From assembly GCF_000719115.1 (NCBI RefSeq), contig NZ_JOEA01000039.1, positions 1 to 29,157 of the forward strand: a stretch of 29,157 nucleotides of DNA, in the 5' to 3' direction. Under the pieces are notes generated by a model that saw only the letters and a program-made list of their open reading frames with translations, was not told the origin of the DNA and did not search any database. Position numbers and translations under genes: made by a program. This stretch comes from Lentzea albidocapillata (GTDB taxonomy: Bacteria; Actinomycetota; Actinomycetes; Mycobacteriales; Pseudonocardiaceae). Positions 1-7,317 of the stretch are shown here, one piece after another (within the stretch, counting starts at the first letter, position 1; every line of letters starts with the position of its first letter).

Positions 1-981
1 GAGTGCCGCCATCGGGATCAGGGAGACGACCGGGCCCAGGGTGAAGACCAGGATCAGCAGGAAGACACCGGCCGCGAGGGTGGACAGCCGGGTGCGGCCG
101 CCGGACTTGATGTTGATGATGGACTGACCGATCATCGCGCAGCCCGCCATGCCACCGAGGAAGCCGGTGGCGATGTTGGCGATGCCCTGCCCGCGCACCT
201 CCGTGCCCTTCTTCGACGGGGTGTCGGTGAGGTCGTCGAGCAGCTGAGCGGTGAGCAGCGACTCGATCAGGCCGACGACCGCCAGCGTCAGCGCGAACGG
301 TGCGACGATCGTGAGGGTTTCCAGCGTGAACGGCACCATCGGCAGGCCGAAACCGGGCAGCGCGGTGGGCAGCTCACCCATCCCGCCGACGGTGGGCACG
401 GCGATGTGCAGGAACACCGTCAGTGATGTGATCACCACGATGGCGACCAGCGGCGCGGGGATCGCCTTCGTCAGCTTCGGCAGCAGGTAGATGATGCCCA
501 GGCCGAGCAGTGCGAGGGCGATGACCGGCCAGCCGCCCTTGGTGATGTGCGGAATCTGCGCGGTGAACAGCAGGATCGCGAGCGCGTTGACGAAGCCGAC
601 CATCACGGTGCGGGGCACGAACCGCATCAGCTTGTGCACGCCCACCAGCCCGAACAGGATCTGGAAGGCGCCGGTGAGGATGGTGGCGGCGAACAGGTAC
701 TCGACGCCGTGGTCACGCACCAGCGGCACTAGCACCAGAGCCATGGCGCCGGTGGCGGCGGAGATCATGCCGGGACGGCCGCCGGAGAACGCGATGATGA
801 TCGCGATCGTGAACGAGGCGTAGAGGCCGACCTTGGGGTCGACGCCGGCGATGATGGAGAACGACAGCGCCTCGGGGATCAGCGCGAGCGCGACCACCAG
901 GCCGGACAGCAGGTCGGCGCGGGGATTGGAGAACCAGGTCGTGCGGACCCTCGACAACAGCGAGGGACGCGGCGCAGCCAC
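1..981 (-). CDS. SulP family inorganic anion transporter, N-terminal part (runs off the window)
   Basis: The minus strand reads as 327 codons of a very hydrophobic protein from a GTG at 981 to the window edge. The SulP signature is clear: the start motif [20 protein letters not shown], then [12 protein letters not shown], and the family core [20 protein letters not shown] near the end of the visible part. SulP proteins move sulfate, bicarbonate or similar anions across the cytoplasmic membrane, with 14 helices in two inverted repeats and usually a cytoplasmic C-terminal STAS domain. That domain would lie outside the window, so the substrate cannot be fixed. GTG 981 is chosen because the family N-terminus starts just after it; the Shine-Dalgarno is weak (TGAGGTG about 15 nt upstream). 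The gene has a long leader with a MerR-type element about 310 bp upstream. Confidence 0.93.
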   Translation of the reverse strand, partial: MAAPRPSLLSRVRTTWFSNPRADLLSGLVVALALIPEALSFSIIAGVDPKVGLYASFTIAIIIAFSGGRPGMISAATGAMALVLVPLVRDHGVEYLFAATILTGAFQILFGLVGVHKLMRFVPRTVMVGFVNALAILLFTAQIPHITKGGWPVIALALLGLGIIYLLPKLTKAIPAPLVAIVVITSLTVFLHIAVPTVGGMGELPTALPGFGLPMVPFTLETLTIVAPFALTLAVVGLIESLLTAQLLDDLTDTPSKKGTEVRGQGIANIATGFLGGMAGCAMIGQSIINIKSGGRTRLSTLAAGVFLLILVFTLGPVVSLIPMAAL

Positions 982-1360
982 GTGTGAGGACAATCGGCAC
1001 CTCAGGGTTGTGCGCGCGAGCAGGCAGAGGCTCGCGTGGTGAACAGGACCGGGGGTCCGCGCGCACCGGTGCACGCGGAGGGTGCCGACGTCGTCGCCGG
1101 CATGACGTATGGGTTGGTGCCGCGAACGTTCGGGGTTCGCAGAGCGTGGAGCTAGGCCCTGCGTCCCTCCTTGGCGGTACTCATGCGTCCGGGTGCCTCT
1201 CGAAGTCCGGGAGCGCCCGCGCTGCAGGGGGTGTCACAAGCGATCGGGGCTCACATGACGGGCCGCGGCATCTCCGGCGCAACCACGGTGGACTCTACCG
1301 TGACGTCACTGTAGACCCCATTGTGAACGGCTTGATCGTGAGCAAGCTCCCATGTGCGGG
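982..1360. other. Intergenic leader between sulP start and rnj stop
   Basis: This 379-bp stretch has no convincing gene. Read on the minus strand it would be a roughly 300-nt leader of sulP if transcription starts at the element at 1290-1315. It contains a 10-codon mini-ORF (ATG 1184, stop 1152; [10 protein letters not shown]) and an inverted repeat at 1122-1140 (GCGAA arms). No known riboswitch consensus was recognised, and no cysteine-rich attenuator peptide, which is sometimes seen before actinobacterial sulfur genes. Confidence 0.5.
1290..1315 (-). promoter_or_regulatory. MerR-type dyad and putative promoter of sulP
   Basis: Bases 1294-1315 form a 22-bp inverted repeat with one mismatched pair, centred on GACGTC. 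On the minus strand the element reads GTGACGTCACGGTAGAGTCC, with TAGAGT (1297-1292) as a likely -10. The same 20-mer recurs with three changes before prfC (3591-3610). TipA/MerR-class operators use a CTCACGTnACGTGAG-like core, so the MerR encoded at 3109-3480 is the natural candidate ligand; that link is an inference. Confidence 0.55.
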
Positions 1361-3037
1361 TCAGGCTTCGATGACGACCGGGATGACGACCGGCCGGCGG
1401 CGGTAGGTGCGTTGCGCCCACATCTGCACTTGTTGTGCGATGAGGCGTTCGAGCTCCGCCACGTCGTTGATGTTCTTCTGCGCGGCGCCCGCGAGGGCGT
1501 TCTCGATGGCGGGGATCACCGGCTGGAACGTCGAGGCGTCGTGTTCGAAGCCGTGGGCGATGAAGTCGGGTGCGTCGTCGAGCCTGCCGGTGTCGGTGTC
1601 GATGATGGCGACCACGGTGATCATGCCTTCTTCGCCCAGCGTGCGGCGCTGCGCCAGGGAGTCCTCGGTGACGCCGCCGACGGTCTGGCCGTCGACGTAG
1701 ATGTTGTGCACCTCGAACTGGCCGGTGACCGCGGCCCGGCCCTCGTGCAGGTCGATCACGTGGCCGTTCGCGGCGACGAGCACCTGGTCGCGGTCGACCC
1801 CGGTGCGGACGGCCAGCTCGGCGTTGGCTCGCAGGTGGCGTGCCTCGCCGTGCACGGGCAGGACGTTGGCGGGTTGCACGATGTTGTAGCAGTAGACCAG
1901 TTCCCCGGCGCTGGCGTGCCCGGAGACGTGGACCTTGGCGTTGCCCTTGTGCACCACGTTCGCGCCCAGGTCGGTCAGGCCGTTGATCACCCGGTAGATG
2001 GCGTTCTCGTTGCCGGGGATCAGAGAGCTGGCCAGCAGGACGGTGTCGCCCTCGACGATGACGATCTCGTGCTCACCGGCCGCCATGCGCGACAGGGCGG
2101 CCATCGGCTCACCCTGCGACCCGGTGCACACCAGGGTCACCTTGTCGGCGGGAAGCCGGTTGGCGTCCCTGACGTCCACGACGAGCCCGTCGGGCACCTT
2201 CAGGTACTCCAGCTCTGCGGCCAGACCCATGTTGCGGACCATGGAGCGGCCGACGAAGGCGACCTTGCGGCCGTGTGCGGCCGCGGCGTCGAGCACCTGC
2301 TGGATGCGGTGCACGTGGCTGGCGAAGCTGGAGACGATCACCCGGCGCGGGGTGGTGCGGAACACCTCGTCGATCGCGGGGGCGAGGTCGCGTTCGGAGG
2401 TGGTGAAGCCGGGCACGTCGGCGTTGGTGGAGTCGACGAGGAACAGGTCGACACCCTCCTCGCCGAGGCGGGCGAAACCCCGGAGGTCGGTGATCCGCTT
2501 GTCCAGCGGGAACTGGTCCATCTTGAAGTCGCCGGTGTGCAGCACGAGACCGGCGTTGGTGCGGATGGCGATGGCCAGGCCGTCGGGGATGGAGTGGTTG
2601 ACGGCGAGGAACTCCAGGTCGAACGGCCCTCGGGCGAGCTGCTCGCCTTCCTTGACCTCGACCAGGACGGGCTTGATCCTGTGCTCGGCCAGCTTGGCGG
2701 CCAGGAACTTCAGCGTGAGCCGGGAGCCGATGACCGGGATGTCACGTCGTTCCCGCAGCAGGTACGGCACGCCCCCGATGTGGTCCTCGTGGCCGTGGGT
2801 CAGCACGATGGCGACGACATCGGCCAGCCGGTCCCGGATGCAGCTCCAGTCCGGGAGGATCACGTCGACACCGGGCTGGTGCTCCTCGGGGAACAGGACC
2901 CCGCAGTCGACGATGAGCAGCTTGCCCTCGTGCTCGAACACGGTCATGTTCCGGCCGATCTCACCGAGACCGCCGAGGGCGATGACCCGCAGGGCATCCG
3001 GGGCGAGTGCGGGCGGAGGGGTGGACGTTCGAGCCAT
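1361..3037 (-). CDS. rnj: Ribonuclease J
   Basis: A 558-residue metallo-beta-lactamase/beta-CASP ribonuclease, which processes and degrades RNA with 5'-exonuclease and endonuclease activity in the cytoplasm. Visible marks are the N-terminal GGLGEIGRNM motif, the zinc-binding HGHEDH box near residues 81-86, NHSIPDG and HTGDFK of the beta-lactamase fold, and the beta-CASP GSQGEPM and HVSGHAS motifs. Length fits the actinobacterial family (about 555-560). ATG 3037 is preferred over the in-frame GTG 3043 because GAGGG sits seven bases before it. In many actinobacteria rnj follows dapA; here the upstream same-strand gene is a MerR regulator, 71 bp away, with a dyad (3044-3064) overlapping the ribosome-binding site. 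Confidence 0.97.
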   Translation of the reverse strand: MARTSTPPPALAPDALRVIALGGLGEIGRNMTVFEHEGKLLIVDCGVLFPEEHQPGVDVILPDWSCIRDRLADVVAIVLTHGHEDHIGGVPYLLRERRDIPVIGSRLTLKFLAAKLAEHRIKPVLVEVKEGEQLARGPFDLEFLAVNHSIPDGLAIAIRTNAGLVLHTGDFKMDQFPLDKRITDLRGFARLGEEGVDLFLVDSTNADVPGFTTSERDLAPAIDEVFRTTPRRVIVSSFASHVHRIQQVLDAAAAHGRKVAFVGRSMVRNMGLAAELEYLKVPDGLVVDVRDANRLPADKVTLVCTGSQGEPMAALSRMAAGEHEIVIVEGDTVLLASSLIPGNENAIYRVINGLTDLGANVVHKGNAKVHVSGHASAGELVYCYNIVQPANVLPVHGEARHLRANAELAVRTGVDRDQVLVAANGHVIDLHEGRAAVTGQFEVHNIYVDGQTVGGVTEDSLAQRRTLGEEGMITVVAIIDTDTGRLDDAPDFIAHGFEHDASTFQPVIPAIENALAGAAQKNINDVAELERLIAQQVQMWAQRTYRRRPVVIPVVIEA

Positions 3038-3043
3038 GGTCAC

Positions 3044-3064
3044 ACCCTCACGTTAAGTGAGAGT
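3044..3064 (-). promoter_or_regulatory. Inverted repeat overlapping the rnj ribosome-binding site
   Basis: ACCCTCAC-GTTAA-GTGAGAGT, arms of eight bases with one mismatch and a 5-nt spacer. It resembles the CCTCACGT...GTGAGG half-sites of MerR/TipA operators, and its right half on the minus strand (ACGTGAGGGT) matches the element before prfC. Unlike the two other sites its centre is on a base rather than between bases. It also includes the GAGGG Shine-Dalgarno of rnj, so part of the resemblance may be accidental. Confidence 0.35.
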
Positions 3065-3108
3065 TACCGATGAAGGAAATCGGCGACGCGTGCCAGGCGT
3101 GATGTTGG

Positions 3109-3480
3109 TCAGTCCGAGGGCAGGTGGGACCGCAGCGTCGTGGCGAAGTCCTCGGCGATGCGCAGCTGCGCGCGCAGCTGCTGACAGCGTTCGTCAGCGG
3201 CGGTCCAGAACCCGGACAGGCGGTCGAGGTGCTTGTCGCGATCAGGATCGTCGCCGGCGGACAGCGCGTCGAGGATACCGAGCAGCTCGCGCATCTCCTC
3301 GAGCTGGAAGCCGAGCGGTTTCATCCGCTTGATCACGTCGAGGCGTTGCACGTCAGGCTCGGCGTAGAGGCGGAACCCGCCCTGGCTGCGCGCGCTCGGC
3401 ACCACCAGGTCGACCTCCTCGTAGTACCGGATCGTGCGCAACGACAGACCGGTCCGCTCGGCCACCTCACCGATCTGCAT
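3109..3480 (-). CDS. MerR family transcriptional regulator
   Basis: A 123-residue DNA-binding regulator. The N-terminus has the MerR winged-helix signature (QIGEVAERTGLSLRTIRYYE, then FRLYAEPDVQRL) and the C-terminal half is a dimerisation coiled coil. There is no large ligand-binding domain, and only one cysteine is visible (in ERCQQLR), so a metal or redox ligand cannot be read from the sequence. ATG 3480 gives the usual family start (MQIGEV); an in-frame GTG at 3492 would add four residues. It is divergent from prfC and upstream of rnj on the same strand. Similar dyads lie before sulP, before rnj and in the merR-prfC gap, suggesting that it controls these or itself. Which one is unproven. 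Confidence 0.92.
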   Translation of the reverse strand: MQIGEVAERTGLSLRTIRYYEEVDLVVPSARSQGGFRLYAEPDVQRLDVIKRMKPLGFQLEEMRELLGILDALSAGDDPDRDKHLDRLSGFWTAADERCQQLRAQLRIAEDFATTLRSHLPSD

Positions 3481-3586
3481 ATGCTCGCCCACAACATCCC
3501 TTCCCGAACTGCGCCACGATCACCAGCCATTCTGGCATCACGCCCCGTGCCCATACCCCACTCGCGCCGTCGGCCAGGAATCAGCT

Positions 3587-3610
3587 TACCGTGACGTGAG
3601 GGTAGAGTTC
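3587..3610 (+). promoter_or_regulatory. MerR-type element and putative prfC promoter
   Basis: Bases 3591-3610 (GTGACGTGAGGGTAGAGTTC) match 17 of 20 positions of the sulP element at 1309-1290. TAGAGT at 3603-3608 is a plausible -10, 35 bp before the prfC ATG. An imperfect dyad (TACC...GGTA) surrounds the GACGT core. It lies between the divergent merR and prfC genes, the normal place for a MerR autoregulatory operator. Confidence 0.55.
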
Positions 3611-3642
3611 TGGCTGGATGTTGCCTACCTGAAGGATCGCGA

Positions 3643-5256
3643 ATGACCACCGCCACCCCGGCGACCGCCTTGTCCCCAACCGTGCTCGCGGAGGCGGAAC
3701 GCAGGCGCACCTTCGCGGTGATCAGCCATCCGGACGCGGGCAAGTCGACCATGACCGAGGCGCTGGCACTGCACGCGAAGGTGATCACCGAGGCGGGCGC
3801 GGTGCACGGCAAGGCCGGTCGGCGTGGTGTGGTGTCGGACTGGATGGAGATGGAGAAGGCGCGCGGGATCTCCATCACGTCCGCCGCGTTGCAGTTCTCC
3901 TACCGCGACTGCGTGATCAACCTGCTGGACACCCCCGGCCACGCCGACTTCTCCGAGGACACCTACCGGGTGCTGTCGGCGGTGGACTGCGCGGTAATGC
4001 TGCTCGACGCGGCCAAGGGCCTGGAGCCGCAGACGCTCAAGCTGTTCGACGTCTGCCGGTTCCGCGGCATCCCCGTGATCACCTTCATCAACAAGTGGGA
4101 CCGCCCCGGCCGGGCCGCGCTGGACCTGTGCGACGAACTCGTGGAGCGGATCGGGTTGCAGCCGATGCCGCTGACCTGGCCGGTCGGCGACGCCGGCCAC
4201 TTCCGCGGCGTGCTCGACCGCCGCAGCGGGCACTTCGTGCGCTATCAGCGCACCGCGGGTGGCGCCACGGTCGCCGGTGAAGAGCACCTGCCGCCTGGGC
4301 AGGCGGAGGCTGAAGAAGGCGTGGAGTGGACACGGGCCCGCGAGGAAGCGGAGCTGCTCGGCGCGTCCGGCGGCGAGTTCGAGCTCGAGCGGTTCCTCGA
4401 AGCCACGGCGACACCGGTGCTGTTCGGGTCGGCGGTGCTCAACTTCGGTGTGCGGCAGCTGCTCGACCTGCTCGTCGAGATCGCACCACGCCCTACCGCG
4501 CGGCCGGACGCCGCCGGTAGTCCGCGTGAGCTGGACGCACCGTTCTCGGCGTTCGTGTTCAAGGTGCAGACCGGCATGGATCGCGCGCACAGGGACCAGG
4601 TCGCGTTCGCGCGCGTGTGCTCCGGCGTGTTCGAGCGAGGCATGGTCGTGACCAACGCCGCCACGGGCAAGCCGTTCGCCACCAAGTACGTACAACAGGT
4701 CTTCGGCCAGCAACGCTCCACATTGGACACCGCCTTTCCCGGCGATGTGATCGGGTTGGTCAACGCCACCGCGCTGGGCGTGGGCGACACCCTGCATTCG
4801 GGAAAGCCCGCGGTGAGGTTCCCCGGTCTGCCCAGCTTCGCCCCGGCGCACTTCGCCGTCGCGCGACCGGCGGACCTCAGTCGCACCAAGCAGTTCCGCA
4901 AGGGAATCGAGCAACTGGAGTCCGAGGGCGTCGTGCAGGTGCTGCGCTCGTTGCGTCGCGGCGACGGCGCGCCGGTGTTCGCCGCGGTCGGCCCCATGCA
5001 GTTCGAGGTCGCCGCACATCGCCTGGACGCGGAGTTCAAGTCGCCCGTGCGGCTCGAACCGTTGCCCTACACCGTCGTGCGCCGCCTGGCCGACCCCAAG
5101 CAGCGGTCCCTCGTGGACGGCAATCGCACCGAGGTGCTCACCCGCACCGACGGCGTGGACCTCGCCCTGTTCGTCGACTCCACCGCGCTGGGCGTCATGC
5201 GGCGCCTGCACCCCGAGGTACGGCTGGAGCCTCTCGTCGCGGGAACCGACGACTGA
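3643..5256 (+). CDS. prfC: Peptide chain release factor 3 (RF3)
   Basis: A 537-residue translational GTPase that recycles RF1/RF2 from the ribosome after termination. The GTP-binding motifs are intact: P-loop SHPDAGKST (28-36), the RF3 switch region EMEKARGISITSAALQF, DTPGH (96-100) and NKWD (150-153). The C-terminal part carries RF3 motifs such as FVFKVQ and a GPMQFEV block. Length is close to the usual 525-535. ATG 3643 has GAAGGA seven bases upstream. The frame stays open after the TGA for another 42 codons to a second TGA at 5383, and a strong hairpin follows. The upstream region shares its promoter-like element with sulP. Confidence 0.97.
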   Translation: MTTATPATALSPTVLAEAERRRTFAVISHPDAGKSTMTEALALHAKVITEAGAVHGKAGRRGVVSDWMEMEKARGISITSAALQFSYRDCVINLLDTPGHADFSEDTYRVLSAVDCAVMLLDAAKGLEPQTLKLFDVCRFRGIPVITFINKWDRPGRAALDLCDELVERIGLQPMPLTWPVGDAGHFRGVLDRRSGHFVRYQRTAGGATVAGEEHLPPGQAEAEEGVEWTRAREEAELLGASGGEFELERFLEATATPVLFGSAVLNFGVRQLLDLLVEIAPRPTARPDAAGSPRELDAPFSAFVFKVQTGMDRAHRDQVAFARVCSGVFERGMVVTNAATGKPFATKYVQQVFGQQRSTLDTAFPGDVIGLVNATALGVGDTLHSGKPAVRFPGLPSFAPAHFAVARPADLSRTKQFRKGIEQLESEGVVQVLRSLRRGDGAPVFAAVGPMQFEVAAHRLDAEFKSPVRLEPLPYTVVRRLADPKQRSLVDGNRTEVLTRTDGVDLALFVDSTALGVMRRLHPEVRLEPLVAGTDD

Positions 5257-5386
5257 CCGTTCCTCGCTGGGGGAGAAGTCCTGTTCTCATTCCGCTCGCT
5301 CGCGCCGTCCGGCTTCTACGGCTGGCACGTCGTGGGCTGGTCGACGCTGCTCGTCGTAACGCCTGTCGCTGCCGAACCCACCTGAT

Positions 5387-5419
5387 CCGCCACGGCTCCA
5401 CCGCGAGGAGCCGTGGCGG
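5387..5419 (+). terminator. Strong hairpin after prfC
   Basis: A perfect 13-bp stem, CCGCCACGGCTCC (5387-5399) with GGAGCCGTGGCGG (5407-5419), and a 7-nt loop. No U-tract follows, which is common for actinobacterial terminators. It sits between convergent prfC and the HPF-like gene, so it could serve both strands. Confidence 0.8.
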
Positions 5420-5459
5420 CGGATACCGGTAACGTCGTCAACAACGTCGTTCGCCCCGT

Positions 5460-5855
5460 TCAATGCTGGGGCTGATCCAGCTCAGGCAGTGTGGGGACTA
5501 GCCTCAGCGCACGGTTGTGGCGAGGTTCGGTCCGCGTCTTGGCCTCGTCGACCTGCCGGATCAGCTCGTTGCGGACCTCGTTGAGTGCGGCCGGCAGATC
5601 CGGCTCGGACGAGGTGGCGACGAGGTGCAGGCGGGGAGTGCGGTTGATCCAGCACTCCAGGGTGACTCGTTGCTCGACGCCGCGTCGGTCCTTCACGCTG
5701 ATCTCGAGGTCGACCTGCTCGTCGTGGAACGAGCGCAGGCGCGAGCCAAGTGCGGCCAGCCGTTCCACGACCCAGCCGCGTTCGTTCGAGAGGAAGCCGG
5801 TGGCGAGGTGTAGCCGGTCGGTGATCACCGCGGCGTCCTTTGGCAGTTCGCTCAT
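5460..5855 (-). CDS. HPF/RaiA-like ribosome-associated protein (S30AE family)
   Basis: A 131-residue protein with one sigma54-modulation/S30AE-type domain and no C-terminal dimerisation domain. The central stretch has the family pattern: an early helix (WVVERLAALGSRLRSF), a strand DLEISVKDRRG, then RVTLECWI and LHLVATSSEPDLPAALNEVRNELIRQV. Such proteins bind the 30S decoding region and silence or protect ribosomes under stress. ATG 5855 has GGTGAG just upstream. It is the first recognisable gene of a stress-type island and lies downstream of an unknown small gene on the same strand. The exact class (short HPF or YfiA-like) is not certain. Confidence 0.8.
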   Translation of the reverse strand: MSELPKDAAVITDRLHLATGFLSNERGWVVERLAALGSRLRSFHDEQVDLEISVKDRRGVEQRVTLECWINRTPRLHLVATSSEPDLPAALNEVRNELIRQVDEAKTRTEPRHNRALRLVPTLPELDQPQH

Positions 5856-5986
5856 CTACTCACCTGTCCTTTGTGGAGTGTTGCTCTGTTGCTGTCGAAT
5901 GACAGTGCGAGGTTCCTGCCGGCGCGTGTGGGCCCTTTCGGATCGGCGGAAGTGGGTGCTCCACTGTGGACCGTGCCGGCGAGTGG

Positions 5987-6271
5987 TCAACGCGCCCGGT
6001 CCGGGACCTGGCGGCGCAGTCTCAGCACCCGCACCTCGACCCGGTCCCGGCGCGTGGGCAGCGTGAGGCGATGCCCGTCCACCGTGGCCAGGTCGATGGT
6101 GTGCACTGGTCGTGAGACGAACCCGTCGAGCCGAGTCCGGCGCCAGCGGTCGATGAGGTGGTAGTAGCTCAGCCACAGGACGTCGCCGAGATCGGTGAGC
6201 GTCGTGCGCCGAGGCCGCTCGGAGATCGGGTCGGCCGGTGGGGCGATGGGCAGGTGGGATGCCGACATCAT
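5987..6271 (-). CDS. Hypothetical protein, 94 aa
   Basis: I do not recognise the family. The protein has a proline-rich start, then a helix-like LGDVLWLSYYHLIDRWRRTR and a basic beta-rich tail (HRLTLPTRRDRVEVRVLRLR). It is plausible as a gene because GGGAG lies at a good distance before ATG 6271 and it shares the strand of the HPF-like gene 131 bp downstream, possibly as one unit. The sequence directly before the start codon is also a GGGACT-N3-GTCCC dyad. No signal peptide or membrane segment is evident. Confidence 0.55.
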   Translation of the reverse strand: MMSASHLPIAPPADPISERPRRTTLTDLGDVLWLSYYHLIDRWRRTRLDGFVSRPVHTIDLATVDGHRLTLPTRRDRVEVRVLRLRRQVPDRAR

Positions 6272-6291
6272 GTCGGGACTCCCGTCCCCGG
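6272..6291. promoter_or_regulatory. DosR-box-like dyad
   Basis: GTCGGGACTCCCGTCCCCGG matches 14 of 20 positions of the mycobacterial DosR/DevR consensus (TTSGGGACTWWAGTCCCSAA), with both GGGAC/GTCCC core halves perfect. It lies among stress genes, which suits a hypoxia-type regulator. It also touches the start codon of the 5987-6271 gene and contains its Shine-Dalgarno, an unusual place for an activator site. Confidence 0.35.
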
Positions 6292-6627
6292 CCGGACAAA
6301 TGGCCGGTTCAGTTTTTCGCCGGGTACGACATGAGCTTGACCGCCCAGGTACGAGGTGTTCCCGGCAAAATCAACTGTACACCGATTCGGATTTGATCAA
6401 CCAAATGTGCAGCCTGAATTTTCAAACATCAATATTCGAAGGCGGGAGCCCTCTTTGGTGATCCGCCGCATGCTGCGCACGAAATGCCGTGAGCGCATAA
6501 CATGGTGGCCACCGAAAGTACAGCCTCGACTGACGACCTGGCGGCAATTCCGGAACCTGTGCTCGTTTTTCCGCAATCCCGGCATTCCCTCCGTTTCATC
6601 GGGTGAGCCGGAGGCAGGAGCGCCGAG
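6292..6627. other. Intergenic, with a low-GC patch
   Basis: No gene is supported here. Bases 6360-6440 are clearly AT-richer than the surroundings (for instance TTTGATCAACCAAATGTG and CAAACATCAATATTCG), with an 8-bp palindrome TTGATCAA. The patch may hold divergent promoters for the flanking genes or be foreign DNA. No -35/-10 pair stands out. Confidence 0.4.
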
Positions 6628-7317
6628 ATGATCTCGGTTCAGTCCAGTCCCATCCGCGCAGCGCCGCCAGACCGGCGCGGCCCTGCCCTGCGCCTGCGGA
6701 TGAAACCGGCCGGGGCGCTTCGCGGACACATCGCCGGCGGCTGGTGGCCGCGGTCGAACGACCCGGCAACCGAGTTCCCCGCGCTGGTCTCCGCGCTCGG
6801 CGCGTGGGTCGGACCGGTCGAGCGGATCTCCTCCGATCTCGACACCTGGGCTGCAGTCGCGCGGAAAGCACCCGTCAACGGTAAGGCGGTGAGGTTCGAA
6901 GGCTTCCACTGGATTGCCCCGAAGAACGCTGGGAAGCCGAAGGGGGCCACCTCCGCCGGTAGGACGTCGTGGAACCCGGCCTACCGTGGCGATATCGAGG
7001 AGCTTGCGGATATCGGGTTGATCCGGTCGGTCTCGGACAGCGCAAGCCCGGCATGCGCGCCGTCGCCTTCGCAGTGCGCCTGTCGCGCAATCCTGAATCC
7101 GACCGTGCACGGTCATGATGGCGCGGCACCTACTTGTCCTAAAAGGATGGTTGCGCCGATTCGGGACCGCCTTGCGGACAGCGAAGTCCGCACCGCGGCT
7201 GGAGCCGGTGGATCCGTTGATTCGCCAGCCACCGCGACCCACGTCGGTTTCACCCGTCCGCCGCAGCCCCGTTCGGTGGCGGTTTTCGCAGAAGAGCTCG
7301 GCTATGTTCGGCAGTAG
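6628..7317 (+). pseudogene. DUF5994-like protein, truncated after about 94 residues
   Basis: Residues about 20-94 fit the actinobacterial DUF5994 pattern: LRLRMKPAGALRGHIAGGWW, PRSNDPATEFPALVSALG, VGPVERISSDLDTW, then VRFEGFHW. Family members then continue with a C-terminal strand/helix block (an RRLTLLVVPP-like stretch), which is absent. From about base 6910 the frame stays open to 7317 with low-complexity, cysteine- and proline-containing sequence that resembles no domain. ATG 6628 has GGAG upstream. DUF5994 has no assigned biochemical function; the genes often sit beside stress proteins. The open frame beyond the homology probably reflects high GC content, and a deletion or insertion near 6910 is the simplest explanation. 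Confidence 0.65.

Noticed and set aside
1352..3073. A long plus-strand open frame (573 codons) opposite rnj
   Set aside because: It is the antisense shadow of RNase J; the minus-strand protein has the full set of family motifs, and the plus frame is compositional noise (Val/Asp/Gly rich).
3625..5211. A 528-codon minus-strand open frame opposite prfC
   Set aside because: Antisense of an unmistakable RF3 gene; histidine/arginine-rich noise without domain.
5889..6299. Longer alternative minus-strand frame (5856-6299) in place of the 94-residue protein
   Set aside because: Its sequence is Arg/His/Pro-rich without structure-like pattern and has no better start signal; the 5987-6271 frame has a good ribosome-binding site and a plausible helix/strand pattern.
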